Source of the DNA: Bdellovibrionales bacterium
Lineage (GTDB): Bacteria; Bdellovibrionota; Bdellovibrionia; Bdellovibrionales; Bdellovibrionaceae
Length of the DNA: 64,000 bases
Assembly: GCA_016713585.1 (NCBI GenBank)
Contig: JADJOV010000005.1
Span: 1-64,000 of the forward strand
Reading direction: 5' to 3'
Shown here: positions 1 to 6,739 of the stretch, piece after piece
Position numbering within the stretch: the first letter of the stretch is position 1
Layout of the letters: each line of letters starts with the position of its first letter
Notes under the pieces: generated by a model
Databases searched by the model: none
What the model saw: the letters and a program-made list of their open reading frames with translations, nothing else
Told to the model about the DNA's origin: nothing
Made by a program: the position numbers and the translations under genes

Positions 1-1
1 A

Positions 2-322
2 TTGAAATCACGGAGCGACCAGCTTGAACATCTTCATTGGCAAGATGCCGATAACTTTGTCCACGCATTAAGTTGTATGAGCGAAGCTCACCAGAACGAA
101 GAATCTCATTCAAATTATCGATATGGGTCAGCGAAATCATCAGAGAACAATGCCAAAGAAAAGATCACTCAACGTCAGTTGGCCAGGTTAGTTCCTGGTC
201 TGTCGCAAGACCGAGTATCAAAGATTTTTAATGGTCATCTTGGCCACATGAGCATCGACAAATTGGTCGAAATAAATTCAGCGTTGAAGATTAAAGTATC
301 GACCAAGGCCACTCAGCGATGA
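2..322 (+). CDS. XRE-family HTH protein, antitoxin-like (5' end uncertain)
   Basis: The 106-residue product has a C-terminal XRE-type helix-turn-helix from about residue 54: TQRQLARL, then LSQDRVSKIFNGHL, then MSIDKLVEINSAL. This is the arrangement of short HigA-like (HTH_37 type) antitoxins, which bind their own promoter and neutralise a RelE-like toxin. The only visible start is a TTG two bases into the window, so the true start is probably upstream and the gene may be cut by the window edge. It overlaps the next reading frame by an ATGA junction at 319-322, which suggests they were once translationally coupled. The role is inferred from the fold only; no partner toxin is visible inside the window. 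Confidence 0.55.
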   Translation: MKSRSDQLEHLHWQDADNFVHALSCMSEAHQNEESHSNYRYGSAKSSENNAKEKITQRQLARLVPGLSQDRVSKIFNGHLGHMSIDKLVEINSALKIKVSTKATQR

Positions 323-588
323 AATTTGAAGAACAACTCCGCAAGATTGAAGATCGCCTTACAGCACTAGAAAAAGAACGTTGCGAGCTTCTTACGGATT
401 TGAAAATTTTAAGGTCGCAAAATGAAGAGCTGACGCCAAAAACTCTTTTAGGGGAGCCAACGTTAATGGCTGCACCTGATTCAAATGAAGAGAAGGCTGA
501 GCTGTTTCAGCTCTTTTTCCGGGGACGTCGAAGCTCCCATGTTAGTCCTTCAATAGGTATTTTTGCTGGAGGAACTGTTGATCTTTGA
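319..588 (+). pseudogene. N-terminal fragment resembling TOTE conflict-system primase
   Basis: The first 70 residues form a charged coiled coil (EEQLRKIEDRLTALEKERCEL) followed by a linker ending in SNEEKAELFQLFFRGR. That order, coiled coil then an 'EEK..LF..LFRGR' stretch, is how I remember the N-terminus of the archaeo-eukaryotic primase proteins of TOTE conflict systems, where a long catalytic region should follow. Here the similarity stops at about position 520 and an unrelated 18-residue tail runs to a stop, so the enzyme core is missing. It starts by ATGA overlap with the preceding HTH gene. I infer a deletion remnant of a defence element. The identification rests on recall of the family and needs a profile search. 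Confidence 0.45.
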
Positions 589-927
589 ATCAGGGGTCGA
601 TGTATAAACTCAATGACGTCAGCTACTTGCGGCGTGGAGGAAAAGCATTGGGCTACTTCCCCATTGGTTCGCCAATTTTCAAAAATTGAAAATGCACGAG
701 TAAATCCAATAGTTAAAACGAAAGGAAGAGCCCGCAACCTTTAAAGGTGACACCCGATCTTTACTCGAACCGACATCGCAAAATTTGAATTCAAATATCA
801 AATCAAGAGCCTACGAAAACTTCCGAAAAATAATTTCGGTTCACTAAAAAATTGGGTGCCCAATCCAAACTCAGACGAACCATTTCCTCGCAGACGTGAC
901 AGAGATTTCGTAGATCAGGATTGAAAG
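589..927 (+). other. Gap with an unassigned short reading frame
   Basis: No complete gene is recognised here. A plus-strand frame from ATG 613 to stop 742-744 gives 43 residues ending LVRQFSKIENARVNPIVKTKGRARNL, which reads like the tail of a DNA-binding mobile-element protein. It has no ribosome binding site. An overlapping minus-strand frame (507-737) is equally open and matches nothing I know. Both sit between toxin-antitoxin remnants, so leftover mobile DNA is the likely explanation. Confidence 0.2.
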
Positions 928-945
928 TGTCATAAATGTATGACA
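928..945. promoter_or_regulatory. Inverted repeat over a toxin start codon, candidate operator
   Basis: TGTCATA (928-934) and TATGACA (939-945) form a perfect 7-bp inverted repeat with a 4-base centre. It covers the ATG at 936 of the HigB-like reading frame. Toxin-antitoxin operons are commonly autoregulated by antitoxin binding to such a palindrome, so it is a natural binding site for the HTH protein encoded just downstream. That assignment is inference. Confidence 0.4.
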
Positions 946-1121
946 TACTAGTTTCAGTGAAAGCCATTCGTATTCACCGCAAGGTCACAAAAGAGCTCGA
1001 AGCTTTAGAAGCTTCGCTCAAACAGAAATTAGCCGAGCTCTTGGCGTTGCGGGCGGAAGGCGAAAACTTAGGAATGCCGGTCAGTCGCCCGATGCCAGTT
1101 GTTGAACACGGCGTGCGGTAA
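936..1121 (+). pseudogene. Truncated HigB/RelE-like (Gp49-type) toxin
   Basis: The 61 residues match the first half of phage Gp49/HigB-like toxins: an N-terminal strand (YDILVSVKAIR), a long helix, then ALRAEGENLGMPVSRPMPV followed by EHGVR. In complete members this leads into 'ELR..D..G..R..Y', the strands carrying the mRNA-cleaving residues. Here a stop codon comes directly after HGVR, and the antitoxin gene starts 22 bases later, so the catalytic half has been deleted. A ribosome binding site is weak (AGGA at 917-920). It is probably inactive. The family call is from motif order only. Confidence 0.5.
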
Positions 1122-1145
1122 GAAACGTTTGAAGGAGATGAAAGC

Positions 1146-1435
1146 GTGAAAAATTTTAAAGAAGCTAAAAACATTCAGGAGCTTTGCAAAATTTTAGGTC
1201 TTCCTGCTAGCGAAGGGCCGAAGGTCAGAATGCGAGTTGATCTGGCGGTTGCGATTCGTCACTTGATCGAACGAAAAAAGATGACTCATCAGCAAGCCAC
1301 CCGAGAAAAGCAAAGGTTGGTCGTACTGTTATTACTGCGATCATGAATGGGAATCTTCAGAAAATTACGATGGATCGCTTGATCGATATTGCGCAGGGTT
1401 TAGGACTTAAAATTCAGTTAAAGATTACTTCGTAG
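1146..1435 (+). CDS. HigA-like XRE antitoxin, frameshifted
   Basis: The protein starts at GTG 1146 behind a strong GAAGGAG site (about 1131-1137). The N-terminal half includes NIQELCKILGLPASEGPKV and LAVAIRHLIERKKMTHQQA, a HigA-type HTH. Near 1300-1312 the frame shifts by one base. The other frame then gives KVGRTVITAIMNGNL, KITMDRLIDIAQGLGL and KIQLKITS before a stop at 1433-1435, which completes the HTH and dimerisation helix. The full length would be about 96 residues, normal for the family. It lies directly after the truncated HigB-like toxin, so it is the cognate antitoxin, now orphaned. The shift may be a sequencing error. Confidence 0.65.
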
Positions 1436-1459
1436 AGTTCCATATTCCAAGGAGGGTCA

Positions 1460-2332
1460 ATGTTGACAAAATTTATAATTATATTTTTAACTTTTGCGGT
1501 GTCACTGTTAGCACAGGCGGCAGATAGCGCAACCGATGATCCGCTCGCGAGAATCATAAAAAAAAACTTTGGCGAGGCAGATTTTCTTGCTGAAAAGGTA
1601 TTTCCAATTGGATTTTCAACTGACGGGAAGAAATTTGCTTTCTACGGTCAATTCGGGAAAGGCTGCAAACTCAACAAAAAATTAAATCGATACTTTGTTG
1701 AGGACCCCGGACCGGATAGTGATGATGCGATATCAAGTTACTCCTGCTCGCCTGATGGAGTTGCTTTTTTTGGAATTATAAATTTGATGACAGATATTTT
1801 AGTGCCTAGTGAGGCAAAGTTAAAAGGAGATTGCAAGGGTTTCTCTGGCATTCAGACTTCTCAAAAGGATTTTAAATTTTCGGATTGTTTAGGATTTCCT
1901 TTAGAGAGCCTTCAGTCAGAACTCAAAAAAAATGCTATAAAACCTGATCCTGAATTGAGGTTGAAGCTCTTCCCATTAAAAACGGGTGGGTTTACTTATA
2001 CGGTGGAGCTGATTTGCGAGGCTGCTAAATTCAAAGATTCAAAGCGCGGTTCTTCAAAGACAATTGGTAACTGCAACCGAAACGAACTCGAAGGCAACTA
2101 TGACGTTATTCGACCTCGAATCGTTTTGAAACGCTCTGACGGGAAATCTAAAACATTGGGATTTGGTGATGATCTGGTGGCTCACAATTTCGAAGCTTCA
2201 GTTTTGGGTTATCTTCAGGCTGAAGATCGAAAGCAGATTGTCATTGAAGTCGCCGAGTCAGCTGGCGATTTTCATGGTGGTTATACTCATAAGAAAAAGT
2301 TTTTTGTAGCACGGCTTGATAGCAGATTTTGA
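1460..2332 (+). CDS. Secreted protein of unknown function
   Basis: A 290-residue protein with a clear Sec signal peptide (hydrophobic core at residues 5-19, cleavage probably after AQAA) and a good AAGGAGGG site 8 bases before the ATG. The mature part begins with an acidic stretch, then reads FPIGFSTDGKKFAFYGQFG, a beta-propeller-like opening reminiscent of DUF2259-type predicted secreted proteins. About eight cysteines, several in pairs, suggest disulphides in the periplasm. I do not recognise a catalytic motif. It lies between the HigA-like antitoxin and a recombinase remnant, so it may be cargo of the decaying mobile region. Confidence 0.6.
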   Translation: MLTKFIIIFLTFAVSLLAQAADSATDDPLARIIKKNFGEADFLAEKVFPIGFSTDGKKFAFYGQFGKGCKLNKKLNRYFVEDPGPDSDDAISSYSCSPDGVAFFGIINLMTDILVPSEAKLKGDCKGFSGIQTSQKDFKFSDCLGFPLESLQSELKKNAIKPDPELRLKLFPLKTGGFTYTVELICEAAKFKDSKRGSSKTIGNCNRNELEGNYDVIRPRIVLKRSDGKSKTLGFGDDLVAHNFEASVLGYLQAEDRKQIVIEVAESAGDFHGGYTHKKKFFVARLDSRF

Positions 2333-2343
2333 TGTCAGGATTT

Positions 2344-2574
2344 CTATCGGCTTAGCAGCCTGCGAATCATATCTGGCTGCCAGCCTTTGCCTTGGTCTTT
2401 TGTCGGAACCCCAGCGCTTGTTAGAAAATCACAGATTTGCCGATACGAAAGTCCATCATTCGACATCTTTCGCAGCCATCGAAAAATGCGCTGTCCGCCA
2501 AGATCGGGCACCTGTAAGCCGGCTGATCGTCTAGAGCCATACTGAGCTTGTGATGGCCGCCCGCCATTTATCCA
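2344..2574 (-). pseudogene. C-terminal fragment of a large serine recombinase
   Basis: Read on the minus strand from 2574, an open stretch with no start codon encodes 76 residues. It contains LQVPDLGGQRIFRWLRKM, then GLSYRQICDFLTSAGVPT and GWQPDMIRRLLSR at the stop (2344-2346). This spacing (Q.IF..., GLSYR.I...L...GVPTK, GW.P..IRR.L) is the Recombinase domain that follows the resolvase catalytic core in serine recombinases. The catalytic N-terminal domain with its serine is absent upstream, so this is a remnant of an integrase or transposon recombinase. It supports a mobile-element origin for the first 3 kb. Confidence 0.55.
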
Positions 2575-2874
2575 TTAACCCGAAATTCTGTCCTCCGGTG
2601 TGAGAAAGCCAAAAATGGTTCTAAATTGCAAGCAAGTCTGGCACAGTCTTTTTAAGGTTCTACGATTAGACTTCAGGCTGTTTTGCAGAAATTTTTTCTT
2701 AGCTAGATTCTGGATATGAGTTGTTCTTATCATCCCGAACATTGATCGTGTTTGCGGACTGAGGTTCATAAACGTAAACATCAAGGTCAGGAATTCCGCC
2801 TAGGTGTTTTTGAATTAGTGGCTGAACATCACTCCGCTTTACCGGGCCTCGCCCGCACCTGGAGAATGAAACTT
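2575..2874. other. Gap; no supported gene
   Basis: No gene is supported. On the minus strand one frame stays open from about 2890 down to 2698 and reads like real protein (VKRSDVQPLIQKHLGG, then IPDLDVYVYEPQSANTINV). It has no start codon and overlaps the end of the neighbouring His-rich gene. It may be another eroded fragment. Confidence 0.2.
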
Positions 2875-3420
2875 CTATTCGCGCATCCAGCCAGGATGGT
2901 CGAAAGAATCACCGTACCTTAAGAGGGCCTTATGAATAATTTTTAGGCCTTCGTTTTCGTTTCCCGCGCCTAACAATTTTGCACCATTTAGAATGTCTGC
3001 CAAGATTGGATGAATTGTTGAATCCGTTTCCGGACTTAGTGTGCAATTCTTGAAGATATCATTGACAACATTTTGAATCTGTCGACCTGACGCCTTGAGC
3101 ACAGTCTTTTTGTCATTCGAAGAATTGTTCTCTAGCTTAAGCATTTTTTCTAATGCTAACCCAAGCTTTATCACTTCATCCGCTAGCAAATCCATACGGG
3201 TTTTTAAAGCAGCATCGACAACAAATTTCTTCAAAGGGTTCTTCGTAGTTACCTTGCCCCTTTCGCTATCAGCTACTTTGTCTTTGGCAGATCCGGTCAT
3301 TTTATCTGCTTTCGGGTGGTGATTGTGGTGATCATCATGCGGATTCTCAGCAGCAAGCAGCCTGCAACTCAAACAAATATTTACAAAAATTGCTGTTACC
3401 ACTAGCGCTAATAGTTTCAT
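2875..3420 (-). CDS. His-rich exported protein, DnrO-like
   Basis: I place the start at ATG 3418-3420 because a GGGAGG site sits just upstream; a longer frame reaches 3489 but lacks one. The 181-residue product has a hydrophobic leader (LLALVVTAIFVNICLSC), then a metal-ligand-like stretch HDDHHNHH, a Lys/Thr-rich linker and a helical C-terminal half. That half ends NGAKLLGAG, LKIIHKALLRYGDSF, DHPGW. The 'NC.L.PE.D..IH.ILAD' and 'Y...FDHPGW' pattern resembles DnrO-like proteins found beside metal efflux genes. Export and metal binding are inferred. Nearby ArsR and YHS fragments fit an eroded metal-resistance cluster. Confidence 0.6.
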   Translation of the reverse strand: MKLLALVVTAIFVNICLSCRLLAAENPHDDHHNHHPKADKMTGSAKDKVADSERGKVTTKNPLKKFVVDAALKTRMDLLADEVIKLGLALEKMLKLENNSSNDKKTVLKASGRQIQNVVNDIFKNCTLSPETDSTIHPILADILNGAKLLGAGNENEGLKIIHKALLRYGDSFDHPGWMRE

Positions 3421-3801
3421 ATAAAACGCCTCCCAAGGGTGTTTACTTTTCGCAGAGCTTAGACTCTGGTGAAGAAATGATTGTACCATTCAAGATTCGA
3501 TTATACTTCCTATAAGAAGCAAGCCGAATCTTAGTGTTCGCGGTCAGTTTCTCATATTGTTCAGCAACGAAGGCTGGATGGGGTGTTCCGACGTCGGCCC
3601 CAGGCATAAGGGGTTCCAATGCGTGAAAGGTTAGCTCCTTCGGAGCCTTAGGCGCAAATCATTACTTCAAATCAAATATATGACCTTTGGCTTCTCTTTA
3701 TATTAGACAAACGGCCAATTTCTATTAAAAACAGATAATATTAGACAATAATGGATAATGTATGATGTTTAATATCCGATACATGATAACAAAGGAGAAT
3801 T
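3421..3801. other. AT-rich intergenic region with an 11-bp direct repeat
   Basis: This 381-base gap separates the His-rich gene (minus) from the HTH/ATPase gene (plus). A minus-strand frame without a start, about 3455-3665, reads plausibly (ELTFHALEPLMPGADVG, then PHPAFVAEQYEKLTANTKI) but is unrecognised. The last 140 bases are strongly AT-rich and carry the repeat listed separately. Confidence 0.3.
3700..3748 (+). repeat. Two copies of ATATTAGACAA in the promoter of the HTH/ATPase gene
   Basis: ATATTAGACAA occurs at 3700-3710 and again at 3738-3748, in the same orientation, 54 bases before the ATG at 3802. The distance of 38 bp puts both copies on roughly similar faces of the helix. The downstream gene encodes its own DNA-binding domain, so autoregulation is possible. 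That is inference. Confidence 0.4.
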
Positions 3802-4914
3802 ATGGAGAACGAATATCTGGATTTTGATCAAGCCGTCGCCTTTCTGAAGACGACGCCTAGCACGCTCTACAAGTGGCTGCAGGCCGGAAAAATTCCCGGT
3901 CACAAGCTGGGTCGCCAGTGGAGATTTTTAAGAGAAGAATTGGAAATTCACGTTTCAGGAAAAGGTTCAAAAATAAACATTCAAAAAGATTTCTTGGCCC
4001 TCAGTGAGCTTTTGCTTTCAAGGTCAAAGAGTAAGGAGAAAAAAATGGAAATAAATACCAACAATTTACCAGAGCAACTTATTTGGGATGCTTTTGACCA
4101 TGGCTCACGCCTTGTTCATATTTATCCGTCTAAAGGGAAATTTGAAATTTCTTATCGGACTAAGGGTGGGATGGAAAAATTAAGTTCCATTCAAGAGGAC
4201 TCATTTTCTGAAATTGATGATGTTCTAACAAAAAATTCCACAGAGACTTCAGATGGAGCAAGTAGAAGGCTCTATTTGCATCGTGGAGACGAAGATGTTC
4301 TTCAGGTGAAATATCAAAAAATTGAAACAGTGACTGGACCTCGGGTCACTCTTCGCTTGTGGCAGCCTGAAAAAGACGTTCTTCCTCTGGATAAAATTAC
4401 TGGGGATAAAAAAGTCTTAGAAACATTTCAAGGATGGCTCAAGATAAGGCGCGGACTGATTTTAGTTTCTGGCTCAACTGGTTCTGGAAAAACAACGACA
4501 GTCTATTCCCTCTTGAGCGAATACAAAAATCAAGGGCGAGTTGTCTTTACAATTGAAGATACTGCCGAGCTTGTCATTGAAGGTATCAATCAAATCGAAA
4601 TCAAAGGAAGAGCACAGACCCACTTTGAAGAAACCTTTGAAAAAGTTTATTCTTCTGATCCTGATGTTATTTGCCTGGGCTTAGGTTCATACATCGGAAT
4701 TGAAGAAAAAATCTTTGGCGCAGCTTACAAGGCTGCCTCGACAGGTCATTTGATTATCATTCAGATGGACCAATCTTCATGTAAAGATGCCGTTGAAACA
4801 TTCAAAAAGTTTGTGAATTATCCATCTGAGCATTTAATTGCTGGAGTATCTTGCCAAAAATTGGTTGAGGAAAATGGAAAAGTTAAAGCAGTTTATGATT
4901 TTTTGAACGCCTAA
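3802..4914 (+). CDS. Excisionase-type HTH fused to a GspE/PilT-family secretion ATPase
   Basis: A 370-residue protein translated from an AAAGGAG site 5 bases before the ATG. Residues 4-52 are a MerR/excisionase HTH (FDQAVAFLKTTPSTLYKWL, then GHKLGRQWRF). Residues about 85-370 match the type II secretion/type IV pilus ATPase fold: an N-terminal PAS-like part, Walker A GSTGSGKT at 224-231 and an Asp box (FTIEDTAEL). The Walker B strand is altered. The family has 'DPDVI.IGEIRD', but here residue 286 onward reads DPDVICLGLGSY, so the catalytic Glu and the Arg-Asp pair are gone. ATP binding may remain but hydrolysis is doubtful. A DNA-binding sensor or regulator role is more likely than pilus drive. 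No pilus genes are nearby. Confidence 0.8.
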   Translation: MENEYLDFDQAVAFLKTTPSTLYKWLQAGKIPGHKLGRQWRFLREELEIHVSGKGSKINIQKDFLALSELLLSRSKSKEKKMEINTNNLPEQLIWDAFDHGSRLVHIYPSKGKFEISYRTKGGMEKLSSIQEDSFSEIDDVLTKNSTETSDGASRRLYLHRGDEDVLQVKYQKIETVTGPRVTLRLWQPEKDVLPLDKITGDKKVLETFQGWLKIRRGLILVSGSTGSGKTTTVYSLLSEYKNQGRVVFTIEDTAELVIEGINQIEIKGRAQTHFEETFEKVYSSDPDVICLGLGSYIGIEEKIFGAAYKAASTGHLIIIQMDQSSCKDAVETFKKFVNYPSEHLIAGVSCQKLVEENGKVKAVYDFLNA

Positions 4915-4976
4915 AAACATCAAGGCCCGAGTTGTTCCATTCGATCTTTGTTCTAAGTGTTTTGAGTCGAGGCAAT

Positions 4977-5168
4977 TCATGGGGCCGATCCCCCGCGAGT
5001 TCGCATTAAACTCATTGGAACATTGGTGTCGAAGAGCTTGGCAATCGTTAGTTCTGAAAGTTTCTCCAACACTCCACGTTTGCGCTGAAGTTCCACCGAA
5101 TTTGTTGGAGACCTCGCTAAGATCGAAGCAATTGCAAATCGAGTGCTGTCACCAAGCGCCTTGAAGGT
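4977..5168 (-). pseudogene. ArsR-family regulator remnant
   Basis: On the minus strand, FKALGDSTRFAIASILARSP is the classic first helix pair of an ArsR/SmtB regulator. After NSVEL the expected recognition helix (usually 'S...SHHL..L..AGLV') is missing and an unrelated 38-residue tail follows. No start codon with a ribosome site precedes the homology, and the overlapping plus-strand YHS gene occupies the place where it should be. The sequence therefore holds only the first third of a metal-responsive repressor. Confidence 0.45.
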
Positions 5169-5172
5169 TAAA

Positions 5173-5355
5173 ATGACGATTAAAGCTAAAAGTAAGAGGA
5201 GTGGCAAGAAAACCTATTGCAGGGTTTGCCCCGATTGGGAAATTAAGCAGCCAGCAAAGTGTTCCAACACATCTGTTTACAAGATGGCAAAGGTCTATTT
5301 TTGCACTCGCAAGTGCAAAGAACGTTTCGAAAAAGCTCCGTACAAATTTGCATAA
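5173..5355 (+). CDS. Small YHS-domain-like metal-binding protein
   Basis: A 60-residue protein starting at ATG 5173 (GAAGG site 6 bases upstream; an in-frame ATG at 5143 lacks one). After a basic N-terminus it has CRVC, then VYFCTRKCKERFEKAPYKFA at the C-terminus. The 'YFC...C...F...P..F' ending is typical of YHS domains, small metal-binding modules found in copper- and mercury-related proteins. The first pair C-x2-C replaces the usual 'C.V' start. Together with the ArsR remnant and the His-rich gene this suggests an old metal-handling cluster. Start and function are moderately certain only. Confidence 0.6.
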   Translation: MTIKAKSKRSGKKTYCRVCPDWEIKQPAKCSNTSVYKMAKVYFCTRKCKERFEKAPYKFA

Positions 5356-5403
5356 TATTGGAGGGCATATTATTTCTGAATACACTAGAGTTTTGATATG
5401 AGA

Positions 5404-6468
5404 TTAATAAAGGGGCGGAAACATACCCTTTGAACCATCCATCAAGATAGCGGTTCCCCAAGTGCATTTGTATAAAGTTCCAGGATTTGCTTTGGCTATA
5501 GAGATACATTTTGAAAGAGCTTCTGCCTCTGAAATGTTCGGTGTAGAAGTTGATGGTGATGTGCTTGCACCAGTATACATCCTCAGTGTATTCAACGGAA
5601 TCGAATCACTCATCTGAACATCGCATGATATGGTGGCACCTCCAGCCATTCCAGTGCAAGTCCATCGGTAGGTCGTTGAAGTGTCACTAAGGTCAGAAAA
5701 AAATCCTATTCTACAAGCATTGATGGAGGTCGAGCATTGACCTGCGGCGGCTTTATCGACAAGAACAACACTGCCCCAGGTACATTTCAATCGACGCCCT
5801 GGAAAATCAGGCTCATAACCTGAACAACGACTCCGCGCAGTTTGTTCAGTTAAATTATTTGCGATGCTTGTCGGAGTTGTCCCCCCATCAAGATAGAAGG
5901 CAAATGTATCAGTTGGGGCAAGCGATGATCCAGAACATTGGCAATCAGCTTGGATCCCACCTCCAGTTCCTAAGCAACTCCATCGTGTTATTGAGCTTCC
6001 TCCCGAGGGAATTTCCGAAACCTTACCTCGTCTACACACATTTTGAGTGGTTGAACATTCACCATTGAATTTTTCGAAAATGACTTCAGTCCTCCAGGTG
6101 CAGAGCGTTGATCCGTTTGGATACCCATATTCATGCTGGCGGAAATTCCTTTCACAGTCGGCCATCGCGTCCTTTTTACTCAGTCCACCGTTAAGCACTG
6201 AGGGAACAATGGCAAAATCAAAGTAAACCCTCAAATCACTGAGAACAGCCGGATCAGTGGGATAGGCGGGACCAGAACCCTCCTCCGATGGGGGAGCCGG
6301 GGTCTCTGTCAATTCCGAACCGGGAGGAATCTCACTTGCGACAATTGTTGTATCGGCGGGAACAATGAAGCCTTCGATTTTATTAGAGCAATTCTGAAAT
6401 CCCAAAACGAGAATCGTTAAAGCAATAATGGAAAAACTAGTATTGCCAAAGTTTCGTAAAACCTTCAT
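5404..6468 (-). CDS. Lipoprotein with Cys-rich repeats
   Basis: A 354-residue protein with an excellent AGGAG site before ATG 6468 and a lipoprotein signal (IIALTILVLGFQNC, acylated Cys at about residue 27). After a Pro/Glu linker come three repeats of about 100 residues. Each has a strand such as 'LR.Y.DF' or 'FAFYLDG', a cysteine, a C-T-W motif (LCTWRTEV, KCTWGSVV, KCTWGTAI), a C.T..N.CR unit and a final W-x-C. The third repeat ends abruptly after GSKGMFPPLY, lacking its second half, so the C-terminus may be lost to a frameshift. It is probably anchored in the outer membrane and exposed. Function is unknown; the repeat resembles a binding module. Confidence 0.65.
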   Translation of the reverse strand: MKVLRNFGNTSFSIIALTILVLGFQNCSNKIEGFIVPADTTIVASEIPPGSELTETPAPPSEEGSGPAYPTDPAVLSDLRVYFDFAIVPSVLNGGLSKKDAMADCERNFRQHEYGYPNGSTLCTWRTEVIFEKFNGECSTTQNVCRRGKVSEIPSGGSSITRWSCLGTGGGIQADCQCSGSSLAPTDTFAFYLDGGTTPTSIANNLTEQTARSRCSGYEPDFPGRRLKCTWGSVVLVDKAAAGQCSTSINACRIGFFSDLSDTSTTYRWTCTGMAGGATISCDVQMSDSIPLNTLRMYTGASTSPSTSTPNISEAEALSKCISIAKANPGTLYKCTWGTAILMDGSKGMFPPLY

Positions 6469-6649
6469 GACTTGCTCCTCACCGTTTAGGAAGCTCAGGT
6501 CTTGGGAGAATTGGCCATCACGCCCAATCCACCAATCCGTCAGACTCCATCTCCCTCTACTTTCTATATTCTATGTAATTTCTAGTGCACTCACAGCTGT
6601 ATTTTTGCAATTTCCCAATCTTTCTCATTTGGAAACAGGGAACGTGCTG

Positions 6650-6679
6650 ATTTTACACTTGTGACGAATCTCCCGGCAA
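6650..6679 (-). promoter_or_regulatory. Possible sigma-70 promoter for the Cys-repeat lipoprotein
   Basis: On the minus strand, TTGCCG (6674-6679) and TAAAAT (6650-6655) are separated by 18 bases. The lipoprotein start lies about 180 bases downstream, which is a long leader, so the match could be chance. Confidence 0.25.
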
Positions 6680-6739
6680 TTCAGTGAGATCTCCCTTTAA
6701 TACTCAAGTTGTGGTCCAATATGTCGAACTATTAGCAAG

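Noticed and set aside
2316..2534. Plus-strand 72-residue frame over the recombinase remnant
   Set aside because: The minus strand carries the recognisable recombinase motif at the same place, so the plus frame is a shadow.
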